Assembly: GCA_947581755.1 (NCBI GenBank) | Contig: CANPVN010000016.1 | Coordinates: 1 to 35,143 of the forward strand | Reading direction: 5' to 3' | Origin: an uncultured Clostridia bacterium | GTDB taxonomy: Bacteria; Bacillota; Clostridia; Christensenellales; Pumilibacteraceae | Length of the DNA: 35,143 nucleotides | In this document: positions 25,369 through 35,143 of the stretch, one piece after another | Numbering within the stretch: the stretch's first letter is position 1 | How the letters are laid out: every line of letters starts with the position of its first letter | Notes under the pieces: model-generated | Told to the model about the DNA's origin: nothing | What the model saw: the letters and a program-made list of their open reading frames with translations, nothing else | Database searches by the model: none | Program-made: the position numbers and the translations under genes

Positions 25369-25396
25369 TGTTTAATCCTCCTGTAATATAAATTTT

Positions 25397-25768
25397 TTAT
25401 TTGGCGCGTTTTGCACCGTACTTAGAGCGACCTTGCTTGCGTTTGGCTACGCCTGCCGTATCCAAAGCGCCGCGTATGATATGATATCTTACGCCGGGCA
25501 AATCCTTCACTCTGCCTCCACGAATCAGCACGACGCTATGTTCCTGCAGATTGTGTCCGATTCCCGGAATATAAACCGTTCCTTCCATTTTGTTGACAAG
25601 ACGAACTCTCGCGATTTTACGAAGCGCGGAATTGGGCTTCTTGGGCGTCGTGGTCGTGACCGACAAGCAAACGCCTCTCTTCTGCGGATTGTTCTCGAGT
25701 ATGGGGCTGAGGCTCTTATACTTTACCTTTTCCCTACCCTTGCGAAGAAGTTGGTTAATAGTGGGCAT
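25397..25768 (-). CDS. rpsL: 30S ribosomal protein S12
   Basis: Ribosomal protein S12 of 123 residues, involved in decoding accuracy. Conserved segments are [46 protein letters not shown] and [12 protein letters not shown]. The TPKKPNS motif has the wild-type lysines associated with streptomycin sensitivity. It is the first gene of the str operon, preceded by GGAGG, a leader of about 120 bases and a strong promoter. No rpoC or L7Ae-like gene lies upstream; a giant surface-protein gene does. Confidence 0.98.
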   Translation of the reverse strand: MPTINQLLRKGREKVKYKSLSPILENNPQKRGVCLSVTTTTPKKPNSALRKIARVRLVNKMEGTVYIPGIGHNLQEHSVVLIRGGRVKDLPGVRYHIIRGALDTAGVAKRKQGRSKYGAKRAK

Positions 25769-25864
25769 GTTACTCTACCTCCTTTTTCAGTAGTTTTTGC
25801 CGTGTCGCACATATATTACGACAAGGACTTTGCTGTCTTTTTCATTTCCATTCGAAAAAGTAAT

Positions 25865-25886
25865 GCGCATACCCTAAGGTACACGC
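25865..25886 (-). promoter_or_regulatory. Stem-loop at the 5' end of the rpsL leader
   Basis: On the minus strand GCGTGTACC pairs with GGTATGCGC (with two G-T pairs) around a short loop. It begins about where transcription should start from the promoter at 25894-25923, so the mRNA would begin with a hairpin. The rest of the leader to the start codon shows no known riboswitch or ribosomal-protein site. Confidence 0.5.
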
Positions 25887-25893
25887 TTAGAAT

Positions 25894-25923
25894 AGTATAC
25901 ATTATTTCGGCAAGGCTTGTCAA
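25894..25923 (-). promoter_or_regulatory. Sigma-A promoter of the str operon
   Basis: On the minus strand TTGACA (25918-25923) and TATACT (25894-25899) are separated by 18 bases, about 125 bases before the S12 start. Confidence 0.78.
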
Positions 25924-26010
25924 CGATTTTCGCCCCCGCTCTGCTATTTTTTTTGTCCTTTTCTCTCAAGTTTTATAAATCCGCCCTCGTAAAGTCCTCT
26001 TTAATAAAGT

Positions 26011-26046
26011 AAAAAAGACACAACCTTTCGGATCGTGCCTTTTTTT
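26011..26046 (-). terminator. Terminator of the giant surface-protein gene, probably bidirectional
   Basis: On the minus strand an A-run and GGCACGATCC pair with GGTTGTGTC (including G-T pairs) around a GAAA loop, followed by six Ts. The plus strand has seven Ts on the other side. It lies about 65 bases after the stop codon. Confidence 0.8.
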
Positions 26047-26110
26047 GACGGATTTTCCCCCGCCGCGAGGCTATCGAAAGCCCCGCAACGAAGGGTGGAA
26101 AAATCTTGTT

Positions 26111-29100
26111 TTAAGCCTCGTAGTCATAGATTATCTGAGCATCCGAAGTCAACCAAGCAATTCCGAACTTGGAAAGCGTATCGTACAACGAGGTGTGGAA
26201 GCATATCTTCTGCTCTGCCGTCCAGCCGTCGAAAGCGGCGGAGCCTGCGCTGACTGTCAAAGTAGTCAGCGAGTCGGGAATGACTATCTGCGCGATGGGA
26301 CAATCGGCAAACGCGCCGTTTCCCAATGTCGTGAGACCTTCGGGCAGAGTTATCGAAGTAAGTCCCGCTCCTTTGAACGCGTTGTTTGCGATTTCGGTGA
26401 CGGATGCGGGAATGTCGATATGAGTAAGGCTCGTGCAACCGAAGAAGAAGTTGTTGGGTATCGTCTTTATATCTTTGGGAAGCACGACTTCGGAAAGATT
26501 TTCGCAACCTTGGAAAGTACTCGTGGAAACCGAAGTGCTGCCCTCGAAGATTACCGAAGCAAGTTCCTTACAGTTGATAAAGACGTCGTTTGCAATGGAT
26601 TTGACTCCTGCGGGAATGACGATTTCTGTCAACTTCGTATTGTTGAAGGCTCTCGCATTGACGGTCAAGCCATCGGGGAAGTTGATGCTTCTCAAAGACG
26701 AGTCATAGAACGCCTCGAGACCTATCGTCGCGACGGTATCGGGCAACTCGATAGTGTCGAGAGCCGTATCTCCGCGGAAAGCATATTGGTTTATTATGGT
26801 GACTTTGGTCATGTTAACCGTAGTCAATGAGAGACATTCTTTGAAGGTACGATAACCTATGGCAGTTACTCTGTCGGGCAAGGAAATCGAGACGATTCCC
26901 GAACCTTCGAATACACCCATATTGGTATCGCTTACCGTAGTGCTGCTTGCACCCGCGGTAAGAGTCAAAGACGAAGCGGCGTTTTCACCCTCTGCGAAGA
27001 TGACTTCCTTGAGGTTTTCGCACGCTGCGAACGCGCCCTGTCCCACCGTCGTTACGATTGCGGGAATGGTGACCGAAGTGATTTTGCTGTAAGCGAAGGC
27101 AAGTTTACCTATCGTCTTGACTGTATCGGGAATTACCACTTGCTCTACCGACGAGCCGAAGAAGGCATAATCGGGTATTGCGGTGAGTCCCTTGGGAAGT
27201 TTTATCGTCTTGTATTGAGTGAGGTTCTTGAATGCGGCAACTCCCAAAGTGGTCACGTCGGACTCGGTGAGGTCGAGAGTATCGCTTCCCGAAGTATCCT
27301 TTATCGCCGTAAGTATTGCGGCATTGCTCGTATTGTAAAGCACCGATACTTGGTCATTGATTTGAGTGAGTGTGAACTTGTTGTTCGAGCCTATCACGAC
27401 TTCGGAGATCTTGGAACAGCCCGTAAAAGGATACTGATTGCTCGAGGCGCTCACGTTTGCAAGCGAGGAAAGATCAACTTTCTTGAGTCCCGCGTTCTGG
27501 AAGGCAAAAGTTCCGATTCCCGTAACGGTGGACAAATCGATATTCTCCAAAGCCGTGCAGTTCTGGAAGGTGTAGCCGCCTATCGTTATAAATCCGCTTG
27601 AAGGAAGGAGTACCGTTGTCAACGAAGTACATCCGTCGAACAGATAAGAACTCGAGGAATAACCACCCGTCGCGCTGCTCGAGAACGCCTTTATCTTGGT
27701 TGCCGAGAAGTCTGCTTTCTCAAGGCTCACACAGCCCTGGAAGGTATACGTTCCGCAATAAGTAAGGGTAGCGGGGAATGTAACGGTAAGCAACGAAGCG
27801 CAATTTCTGAAGGCGTAGTTACCTATCGTTGTGATCTTTGTACCGCTGAGATCGATATTTTTAAGTCCCGAACCGTCGAACATATAGTTGGGGATCTTGT
27901 CGTCGAAGTCCGAAGGGAAAGTTACACTTGCCAATACGGGGCAATTCTGGAACATATACTCGCCGCCGCTCGTGATAGTGAGACCCTCGGGCATCGTAAC
28001 CGTCGTAAGAGCCGCGCAGTTTGCGAAGATATAATTACCCAAACTTGCGTTGGTATTGCCCGCGCTACTCGTCCAGGCTTTTCCGTTTTCGGCAATGGGA
28101 ATTTCTATCGAAGTAAAGCCCGTGTTGTCGAAACAGTGCTGTCCTATTGCGTTGATATGGCTGAAGTCGAACTCTTTAAGCGAAGTACAGCCGCTGAATA
28201 CGTAGCCGCCCAACTTGAAGCCGTTTTCCTTACCTATGGGCAAAACGACTTTTGTCAAAGCGGTACAATCGGCAAACGTGTATATCGAGCTTGTCACGGG
28301 AACGTTGTCTTTTCCCGCATACGACGAACCCGCAAGGTTCAACAATTCGACGCAAGCGGACAAGTCTATCGAAGTAAGCGCGGTGTTACGGAAAGTGTTG
28401 CTTCCCGCGTTTGTCAACGCCGTGGGGAAGGTAACTTGGGCAAGAGAGGTACAATCGCGGAACGCCTCGTCACCGAAGGAAGAAAGCGCGGGATTGTTCG
28501 CGAAGGTTATTTCGGTCAACGCCGTTCCCGCAAACGCCGATTTTCCTATGGAAGTAAGCGAAGGGAATTTTGTAAAATCAAATTTCGCAAGCAAAGAGCA
28601 ATTTCTGAAAATAGAGTCGGGAATTTTATCGAAAGAGACGTTTCCCGTGATATTTACCGTTGAAAGATGAGTATCTCCATCGAAGAGATTCGTTCCCAAA
28701 AGTTGAATCTCGGGTCTTATTTCGAAACTCTCTATTGCGGTCTGAGCGAAACAACTGTTACCGAATTTGATGACGTGCGACATATTTTCCACGGTGGTAA
28801 GCGAAGAACATTGATAGAAAGTATATCCGCCCAAAGTAGCCACGTTTACGGGCAACTTGACGCTTGTAAGCGAAGAGCATCCGTAGAACATGCTCGAAGA
28901 GTCTGCGTTTTCATCTTTGGGAGTTTTGCCCATGTGCAGTACGCTTGTAAGATACGAAAGGTCAATAGTTTCAAGTGCGGTGCAGTTATTGAAGGTATAT
29001 GTTCCGAGATAAGAAATCGATTTGGGGAATTTTACATCGGTGAGCGAAGCGCAGGAATCGAAAAGTCTGTCGGGAAGCGTCGTAAGCGATGTTGCCTTGG

Positions 29101-32100
29101 AAAGATCCGCTTCTTTGATCGACGACTGCGCGAACATGTACGAGCCGAGATTAACCGCGCCCGAACTCAACGTTACTTTTCTGAGTTTCGTGCAGCCTTG
29201 GAAGATATAGCCCGTGTAAGAAGTGGGCTTCTCGGCGGGGGTTCCCGTTCCGTAAGTGGTAAGATTTGCGGCGTTGGAGAAGTCTACCTCTTCAAGCGAA
29301 GTACAATTCTTGAACGCGTAGGCTCCGATGGACTGCAGGCTGCTGCTTACCTCTATAGTTACTTTTCTGAGATTGATACAGTTTTCGAATGCGTTCTCCC
29401 CTATCGTCAATACCGAAGAAGGAATTACTATCTCGGTGAGAGAGAAAGAGTTTGCAAATGCCGAGCCCGCAATCGTCGTAGCGCCATCGGCTACGGTGAA
29501 CGAGTCTTTTACTTCTCCGTATATCAAAAGGACGGAACCGTTGAGGTCATAGATGATGGGCTTGCCGTCGGCGTCCTTCTTGAGATAACTGCTGCCCTGC
29601 GCAATGTTTATGTTCTGTATCGAGCTGCAACCGCTGAGAAGCCCGTCTATCTTGGAGACAGTCTTGGAAATATTGATGGTCTCGAGGACTTTACAGTCGG
29701 TGAACATTCCCGACGAAAACTCCAATTTGTCGGTCGTATCGGGGAAGGTTATCTCCTTTATGGCGGTGGAGCCGAAAGCCTTTGTTCCTATATTCTTAAG
29801 TTTGGATTTTCCCGAAGCGTCGGTTTGGAAGGTTATCGAAGAAAGAAGAGTGTCTCCCTCGAATACCGAGTCTCCCAACGTTACCGTGCTTGCGGGAAGC
29901 GCGATACTTTCGAGTTTTGTACATTTTGCGAACGCTTGATTGCCTATCGTAAGTTCTGCGTCGGAAGTACCGAACTTGATGCTCGTCAATGAAGTACAAT
30001 TATTGAACGCCTGAGTGCCTATCTTGGTAAGCATGCTGCCGTCTTTTATAGTTAAGGACTGAATCTTGCCGCTTGCAAACGCCGAATCCGCTATCTCGGT
30101 AAGAGAGGCGGGAAGCGTAAGCGTCGTAACACCCGAGTTCTTGAAGGCGTCCTTGGAAAGAATTTTCATTCCTTCGGGGAATTCCACCGTCGTCAATTTA
30201 GAAGCGCTTTCAAAGGACGAAGCCGCTACTTCGAGTGAAAATTTATCGCTGGGCTTAAAGGTTATACTCTGAATGGAACTTGTGGGACTTCCCTGAGGGT
30301 TCATTTGCGCTATGAAAGTATATTTTCCGATATAGACAAGATGAGAAGGGAAGTCTACCGAAGTTATCTTTGACATGCCGCCCAATACTCCGATATATTT
30401 TGCCGAATATTGTGCATAAGCTGCTTGATAATATCCGTCCTCTAACCTGAGTCCCTCTTCACCGCCGTCCTCGAATTCTATCGTTGCGATATTTGCGTTG
30501 TAATAAGCAAATGCTTGCGCTTGAATGGAAGTTACGGTATTGGGAATGTTTATCTTTGTAAGTTGTTTGCAATAGAACATCATATAATCGTTCATCGTTC
30601 TGAGACCCTGAGGGAACACTATCTCTGCAAGACCTTCACAATAATAGAACGTATAAGCGGGAATATTCAAAGTCACATTGTCGGGAGTGTCTCCCGTATT
30701 CTCGGTGGCTTTGAGGTTTTCGAACGTAACTTTGGTAACCGTCGTATGGTCGAACGCTCTGCCCGAAACGTTTCTTACCGTGGAAGGCACCGTTACGGGA
30801 GTCGTACGATACTCGGGACAGAAGAGAAGGGTGTCGGGAACGTACTTTGTAACTCCGCCCTCGGTTATCTCACGCAACTTATAGATTATGTCGTCTTGAA
30901 CGGCATAATAGTGACTGCCCTCCGCCACTTTTATCGAAGTGAGCGCATCGCAGCTGTCGAAGATGCAGAATGCATTTTGATAATATGTTCCCGAAGTATG
31001 AAGTCCTATATCGGACACGCTTGCGGGAATGGTGATTTCGGAAAGCGCGCGGCAACCCTCGAATGCCTGATCTCCGATATAGACGAGGTGATCGGGAAGT
31101 TTGAGGTCGTTAAGCGTAGAGCAGTTATAGAACGCTCTGTTCGCAAGTCTGAGTTCCGTGCCGCCGTTCTCGAACTCTACTTTCGTAAGACCTCGGCAGC
31201 CTTCGAATGCCGAAGAAGCCACTTCGGTAACGTCTTTGTGGATCTTTATTCCCGTGATACCGCTGCCCGAGAACATGCCGCTTGCAATTCTCGTGATTTG
31301 AGCGGGTATCTCGTAATCTCCGCCCGTCCAATCCTTGGGGAAGAAAAGAAGTTGGCTCTTGTCGGAGTTGTAAAGCACGCCGTTGTCATCGGAGAAGAAC
31401 GCTTGGCTTCCGTCGGCTACGTGAACTTCGTGAAGAGTGCTTCCGAATACGTCGGGAACGACGAACGCGGGCACGTCTTTGGAAATATTTACCGTGGTTA
31501 CATAGGCGGTACCTTCATCCTCGACGAAAGCGTCGGTTGCGAAGTTTACCGCGTCACGTCCTTTGGTGTTGACGTTGACTGTCTTTAAGTAACGAATACC
31601 GCCGAACGCGCCTTTTCCCAAGGATACGAGGTTCTCGGGCAAGGTCAAAGAGGAAAATGCCTCGTTATTGTTGCGTCTGTCGAAAGAGTCGGGTTCGTTG
31701 GGATCGTAAGGCACGTGGCTGTAGAAGGCGTGATTTCCTATCGAAAGGTCTTGGGACTCGTAGTCACCGAGGAAAGTTATCGACAGAAGCCCCGTACAAC
31801 CACGGAATGCGTTGTCTGCAATGTTTCTGACATTTGCGGGTATCGTAAGGTTCTTGAGTTTGGTGTTGTCATGGAAAGCGTAGGAACCTACCGACGCTAT
31901 CTGTGCGGGGATCTGATAAGTCTCGCAATCTCTGCCGCGAGGGAAGAATACGAGTTCGAGACCGATATCGGTGTTTCTGCAAAGAAGTCCGTCAAACTCG
32001 GTAAACACAGCCTTTTCGGACTGCTCCATGTGGATGTTGACAAGGCGAGTGAATTTCTTATACAAAGTATTGTCGAAACTCGTGAGTCGCGCGGGAAGAG

Positions 32101-35100
32101 TAATGTCCGTTACATAAGATGCGCTGGATCTGTTTCCCTCTCCCGAGAATGCGTCGGGACGAATATCGAGTTCGGTCGCCTCGGTCTCGTTCTCGGTCAC
32201 GGGGTCGAAAATTATCGTGGTGAGAGAGTTTATGCCGTAGAATGCGTTGCTCTCGATGAATTGCACGCTTGCGGGAATGTGTATCGTCGAAAGACGAAGT
32301 CCCGTCGTCGTAGAAGAATTATAGAATGAACCTCCGTCTATGCTCTTTGTTCCCGCACGAATGGTGAAAGATGCGTCGCGGAACAGTCTGCCCAAAGGAT
32401 AGTAAACTATGCTGCCCTTTTCGACAAGATACAATACGCCGTCATAAGAAGCGAATGTGGGATCCTCGGGATAAGTCTCTACCTCGTAAACCTCTATGTC
32501 TACAAGCGAAGTACAGCCCGAAAAAGACGCCGATGTATCGCCTATGTTTATCGTCTTTACCGTTTCGGGGATCCTCAGTTTCGTCAAAGTCACGCAATTC
32601 GAGAAATCGGATACCGCGGTCACGTATTGCACGCCTTGCGAAACGGGGTCGGTGTGAGTCGCGGGAATGGTTATCTCGGTAGCGAGATTGGTGTTGGCGT
32701 TCTTGGATACACGCCAAGTGCCGTCAGCCTCTTTTGCGAAAGACAAGATCTGCACCCATCTTGCATAGTACACAACGTCGCGGTCGTAAGCGAAAGGCAC
32801 AAGCAATTCGCCCGTCTGATTGGACTGCTTAGAGGAGTATGCGAAATTTATGTCGGTGTACCAACCTTCGAAGATATAATCGTCTCGGTTGGAAACGGGA
32901 ACGGGCAAAGAGTGCGTTCTCGAATTGAACTCGACTACCTGCGAAGGCACGTTTTCCGTCGCGCCTCCGTCTACGTCGAAGTATATCGTATGTTTGTGAG
33001 GAGTCCAGGTCGCGGTAAGAGTCATGCCGCTCTCGCCGTTGAACACGTCGTCGTTATAGGGACGACCGTCGTCGCGGACCCAATTATTGAAATCGTAACC
33101 GTACTGTCTTATCGACACGTCGTCGAGATTCATCGGGTCTCCCGTTTGCTTGAAGAGAGAAGGCAATCTGTCTTGCTCCGAAGTCTCGTAACCTCTCTCG
33201 AGTTTTATCTCGAAAGCCTCTACCTCGATGGTTTTCGAGCCTTGGAACCCTTCTTTTATTATTCTTACGGTTATTTCATTGTGCGTCGAAACGAGAGTAA
33301 CGGGAGTTCTGTTGTTCTTTGTGGAAACAACAAACTCTTCTCCGCCGTTGATGGTGATTCCGAAATCGCGAACGCCGAACACTGCGTCCCAACTAAGTAT
33401 ACCTTCGTTATAATAAACTTCGCCCATCTTGCCCGCTACAACGGTTATCTCGGACTCGGGTGAGTCGTATATGGGATTCGCCGCCTTCGCCTTGATCTTG
33501 ACAACAAGACTGTCTGCACCGTTAAGATACTCGTCCTTAAGTTGGAAAGACTCCGTTACGACATTGTATTTTGTGCCGTTTATAGTGATTTCATATCCGA
33601 CTGCGCCCTCGACCGCGCTCCAGGTGAGCATGTCACGGTCTCCGAACTCAACGTCCTCCGCCTTGATACCCGTCAACTTCATCTTGTCGAAAGTATAAAC
33701 GGTCGCTTCGGGACTGTTCCAGCCGAACATCTTGGGAGTAACTTCCACTCGCACCTTGCCCCTCTTCATGTCTATGAGGTCATAGGTGGTTCTGCTCGTG
33801 TCGTCGTTCTCGAAATATACCTCGTTGTCGAGAGTTATTTTTACGCTGTATGTCTCCGCGTTTGCCACACCGTTCCAGGTGAGGATCTGACTATCGTTGT
33901 CTACATTGAAGCCCGTAACTTTATCCAATACTCTGTTGAGTGTGTATTCGCTTACGCTCTCCTTTTTGTTGTTTCCCGTCGCTCTTATCGTGAATACATA
34001 TCCGTCCGAGGGAATGTCGTACGAGCCGAAGTCAACGCCGACTATGTCGCTCGTTCCGCCGTCTTGCGTCGAAAGAGTAACCGTGCCGTCCTTGTGCGTT
34101 AAGGTCACCTCATAAGAGTCCGCTTCGGGCACCTTGTAGAATTGCAAGGTGTTGTCCACCGTCTTGAATACGCTGACTCTGCTTATTCTGTTATGCGTAT
34201 AGTATGCGGTCGTAGTTTTGCCGTCTACCGTTACTTTTATTTGGTATTCGCCCGTTGCATTAAACGCTATCGTAGCTTTGTTGCCGCTTACAGTGGGAGT
34301 TGTCTTGCTTCCGTCGGGATTCGTTACTTCTACTGTCGCTTCTCCCGTTCCCGTCCAAGTTGCCTCTCCGTCCTTTACGGAAACCGCAGGTGTGCCGTCG
34401 CTCCATACCGCATAGAATGTGGTATCTTCATGCAACGTTTCAAGTTCATATTTATAGGTCAACTTGTCGGGGTCGTTCTCGTGGCTTACCCACCAACCAA
34501 GGAACTCCGCGCCCGATTTTGTCGGCTTTATAGACATAGCGTCGATCATATCTCCCGTGGTCTGCATGGGGTCGATTTGCGTCGCTCCCTCGCCCGTTAC
34601 AAACGTTACGGTGTATTCGGGGTCTGCCGCTATCGCCTCGACAAATTTTCCGTACAGAGTTTTGTTGCCCGTTATCTTACTTCCGAAGTTAAAACGAGTC
34701 GTGTATTTCGCGTCCTCGTACCATCCCGCAAAGAAATATCCGCTCTTTGTGGGGCAGTTAGGCTCCTCGAGAACTCGTCCGTTCTTGACGTTCCTGTCCG
34801 TCACCGCGCTTCCTTGGCTTTCAAAACTTACGGTGTAGTCTACATCTCGAAGGAAAGTATAATTCTTATTCTTGTATGTAAACGTCATCTCGTTGTAGTC
34901 TCTCAGTTGTGCCGATACTGTCTCGGTCTCGGAGAATTTCAACGTCAACATTGTTCCCGCAAACTCATAGTCGCCCTCGCGGTTCTCTCCCGCTACTTCG
35001 AATGTGAATTTGCTGTCGTCTTTAAGACTTATGTGGTAAGTGTCGGAACCGTCGTCGCAGTAATACGTGCCGCCTTCGGGTCCCGCAGGTACTTTGTTCG

Positions 35101-35143
35101 TCGGCTGATTCGTGGGATTGCACGCCACGGTTATTCCCATAAC
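26111..35143 (-). CDS. Giant BspA-like leucine-rich-repeat lipoprotein, 5' end outside window
   Basis: The frame runs to the window edge: 3010 residues, N-terminus incomplete. The visible start VMGITVAC is the end of a lipoprotein signal peptide with the modified cysteine in TVAC, so an internal ATG at 35140 is not the true start. A small beta domain (~20-100) is followed by Listeria-Bacteroides (Flg_new) repeats at ~100-168 and ~175-247 (FAGWYEDAKY, LGWWVSH). Fibronectin-like domains occupy ~320-640 (ILTWNGV, MLTWSAV, ILSWDAV). More Flg_new-type units follow at ~645-795 (FEGWYTD). From ~830 to the end there are roughly 90 BspA-type LRR_5 repeats of about 23 residues (such as IGSYAF, LTEITIP, FxxCxxL). 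Such proteins are surface adhesins or binding scaffolds. I see no sortase motif; the end is DAQIIYDYEA. It is followed by a strong terminator. Confidence 0.88.
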   Translation of the reverse strand, partial: VMGITVACNPTNQPTNKVPAGPEGGTYYCDDGSDTYHISLKDDSKFTFEVAGENREGDYEFAGTMLTLKFSETETVSAQLRDYNEMTFTYKNKNYTFLRDVDYTVSFESQGSAVTDRNVKNGRVLEEPNCPTKSGYFFAGWYEDAKYTTRFNFGSKITGNKTLYGKFVEAIAADPEYTVTFVTGEGATQIDPMQTTGDMIDAMSIKPTKSGAEFLGWWVSHENDPDKLTYKYELETLHEDTTFYAVWSDGTPAVSVKDGEATWTGTGEATVEVTNPDGSKTTPTVSGNKATIAFNATGEYQIKVTVDGKTTTAYYTHNRISRVSVFKTVDNTLQFYKVPEADSYEVTLTHKDGTVTLSTQDGGTSDIVGVDFGSYDIPSDGYVFTIRATGNNKKESVSEYTLNRVLDKVTGFNVDNDSQILTWNGVANAETYSVKITLDNEVYFENDDTSRTTYDLIDMKRGKVRVEVTPKMFGWNSPEATVYTFDKMKLTGIKAEDVEFGDRDMLTWSAVEGAVGYEITINGTKYNVVTESFQLKDEYLNGADSLVVKIKAKAANPIYDSPESEITVVAGKMGEVYYNEGILSWDAVFGVRDFGITINGGEEFVVSTKNNRTPVTLVSTHNEITVRIIKEGFQGSKTIEVEAFEIKLERGYETSEQDRLPSLFKQTGDPMNLDDVSIRQYGYDFNNWVRDDGRPYNDDVFNGESGMTLTATWTPHKHTIYFDVDGGATENVPSQVVEFNSRTHSLPVPVSNRDDYIFEGWYTDINFAYSSKQSNQTGELLVPFAYDRDVVYYARWVQILSFAKEADGTWRVSKNANTNLATEITIPATHTDPVSQGVQYVTAVSDFSNCVTLTKLRIPETVKTINIGDTSASFSGCTSLVDIEVYEVETYPEDPTFASYDGVLYLVEKGSIVYYPLGRLFRDASFTIRAGTKSIDGGSFYNSSTTTGLRLSTIHIPASVQFIESNAFYGINSLTTIIFDPVTENETEATELDIRPDAFSGEGNRSSASYVTDITLPARLTSFDNTLYKKFTRLVNIHMEQSEKAVFTEFDGLLCRNTDIGLELVFFPRGRDCETYQIPAQIASVGSYAFHDNTKLKNLTIPANVRNIADNAFRGCTGLLSITFLGDYESQDLSIGNHAFYSHVPYDPNEPDSFDRRNNNEAFSSLTLPENLVSLGKGAFGGIRYLKTVNVNTKGRDAVNFATDAFVEDEGTAYVTTVNISKDVPAFVVPDVFGSTLHEVHVADGSQAFFSDDNGVLYNSDKSQLLFFPKDWTGGDYEIPAQITRIASGMFSGSGITGIKIHKDVTEVASSAFEGCRGLTKVEFENGGTELRLANRAFYNCSTLNDLKLPDHLVYIGDQAFEGCRALSEITIPASVSDIGLHTSGTYYQNAFCIFDSCDALTSIKVAEGSHYYAVQDDIIYKLREITEGGVTKYVPDTLLFCPEYRTTPVTVPSTVRNVSGRAFDHTTVTKVTFENLKATENTGDTPDNVTLNIPAYTFYYCEGLAEIVFPQGLRTMNDYMMFYCKQLTKINIPNTVTSIQAQAFAYYNANIATIEFEDGGEEGLRLEDGYYQAAYAQYSAKYIGVLGGMSKITSVDFPSHLVYIGKYTFIAQMNPQGSPTSSIQSITFKPSDKFSLEVAASSFESASKLTTVEFPEGMKILSKDAFKNSGVTTLTLPASLTEIADSAFASGKIQSLTIKDGSMLTKIGTQAFNNCTSLTSIKFGTSDAELTIGNQAFAKCTKLESIALPASTVTLGDSVFEGDTLLSSITFQTDASGKSKLKNIGTKAFGSTAIKEITFPDTTDKLEFSSGMFTDCKVLETINISKTVSKIDGLLSGCSSIQNINIAQGSSYLKKDADGKPIIYDLNGSVLLIYGEVKDSFTVADGATTIAGSAFANSFSLTEIVIPSSVLTIGENAFENCINLRKVTIEVSSSLQSIGAYAFKNCTSLEEVDFSNAANLTTYGTGTPAEKPTSYTGYIFQGCTKLRKVTLSSGAVNLGSYMFAQSSIKEADLSKATSLTTLPDRLFDSCASLTDVKFPKSISYLGTYTFNNCTALETIDLSYLTSVLHMGKTPKDENADSSSMFYGCSSLTSVKLPVNVATLGGYTFYQCSSLTTVENMSHVIKFGNSCFAQTAIESFEIRPEIQLLGTNLFDGDTHLSTVNITGNVSFDKIPDSIFRNCSLLAKFDFTKFPSLTSIGKSAFAGTALTEITFANNPALSSFGDEAFRDCTSLAQVTFPTALTNAGSNTFRNTALTSIDLSACVELLNLAGSSYAGKDNVPVTSSIYTFADCTALTKVVLPIGKENGFKLGGYVFSGCTSLKEFDFSHINAIGQHCFDNTGFTSIEIPIAENGKAWTSSAGNTNASLGNYIFANCAALTTVTMPEGLTITSGGEYMFQNCPVLASVTFPSDFDDKIPNYMFDGSGLKNIDLSGTKITTIGNYAFRNCASLLTVTFPATLTYCGTYTFQGCVSLEKADFSATKIKAFSSSATGGYSSSSYLFDGCTSLTTVLLPSSGFITIGGYTFQNCTALENIDLSTVTGIGTFAFQNAGLKKVDLSSLANVSASSNQYPFTGCSKISEVVIGSNNKFTLTQINDQVSVLYNTSNAAILTAIKDTSGSDTLDLTESDVTTLGVAAFKNLTQYKTIKLPKGLTAIPDYAFFGSSVEQVVIPDTVKTIGKLAFAYSKITSVTIPAIVTTVGQGAFAACENLKEVIFAEGENAASSLTLTAGASSTTVSDTNMGVFEGSGIVSISLPDRVTAIGYRTFKECLSLTTVNMTKVTIINQYAFRGDTALDTIELPDTVATIGLEAFYDSSLRSINFPDGLTVNARAFNNTKLTEIVIPAGVKSIANDVFINCKELASVIFEGSTSVSTSTFQGCENLSEVVLPKDIKTIPNNFFFGCTSLTHIDIPASVTEIANNAFKGAGLTSITLPEGLTTLGNGAFADCPIAQIVIPDSLTTLTVSAGSAAFDGWTAEQKICFHTSLYDTLSKFGIAWLTSDAQIIYDYEA

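Noticed and set aside
22831..25386. Very long open frame (851 codons) on the plus strand opposite fusA and rpsG
   Set aside because: It is an antisense shadow of strongly biased ribosomal-gene codons. It shows no recognisable domain and lies opposite two certain genes.
28667..29992. Open frame of 441 codons on the plus strand opposite the LRR gene
   Set aside because: Shadow of the repeated LRR codons, with arginine/cysteine-rich composition and no ribosome site or domain.
26111..32700. Periodic repeats resembling a tandem array or CRISPR
   Set aside because: The periodicity is a coding one of about 69 bases from LRR_5 units. The DNA units are diverged and lack conserved direct repeats with spacers.

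Overview
The window looks like a chromosomal segment of a low- to mid-GC Bacillota, most likely an anaerobic gut Clostridia (inference). Evidence: a murB-PHP-whiA cluster, the rpsL-rpsG-fusA-tuf string, strong TTGACA/TATAAT promoters with GGAGG ribosome sites, a giant BspA/Listeria-Bacteroides-repeat lipoprotein, a DUF1540 protein, and palindromic intergenic repeats of a kind I associate with gut Firmicutes. Nearly every gene is on the minus strand. The one clear exception is the small DUF1540 gene. No tRNA, rRNA, CRISPR array or transposase was seen. All product names rest on motif reading, not on database searches.

Layout in plus-strand coordinates. 1-393: intergenic hairpins and a nested palindromic element. 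394-2905: whiA, a PHP-domain gene and murB, transcribed murB to whiA. 2983-8244: a four-gene operon (MarR regulator, trypsin-like lipoprotein protease, two halves of a heterodimeric ABC exporter) behind a consensus promoter whose start region carries a 27-bp palindrome, the probable MarR operator. 8558-11729: rplI, a patatin-like lipase, a ComEC-type metallo-beta-lactamase-fold protein and a flavin-reductase-like protein, probably one operon. 11868-12173: DUF1540 gene on the plus strand.

12249-21130 is an AT-richer accessory island and the most interesting part. It is a polymorphic-toxin (RHS) locus. The 2057-residue main protein has an unusual N-terminus: an ABC-type extracellular solute-binding domain with no signal peptide. 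This is followed by three Ig-like domains, RHS repeats interrupted by a jelly-roll-like domain, and a glycine-rich hydrophobic C-terminal module. Downstream lie a small membrane protein (candidate immunity), a displaced RHS core with a second C-terminal module, a second membrane immunity candidate, vestiges of other toxin tails, a third membrane protein, a near-identical copy of the first immunity candidate, a third copy of the RHS core, and finally the last codons of a BspA-like protein. Three RHS core segments are identical at the DNA level over their shared extents, so recombination could exchange the expressed toxin tip.

21441-25768 is the str operon (rpsL, rpsG, fusA, tuf) with its own promoter, a separate tuf promoter and a strong terminator. 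26111-35143 is the 3' nine kilobases of a giant lipoprotein gene with Listeria-Bacteroides repeats, fibronectin-like domains and roughly ninety BspA-type leucine-rich repeats. Its signal-peptide start lies beyond the window.
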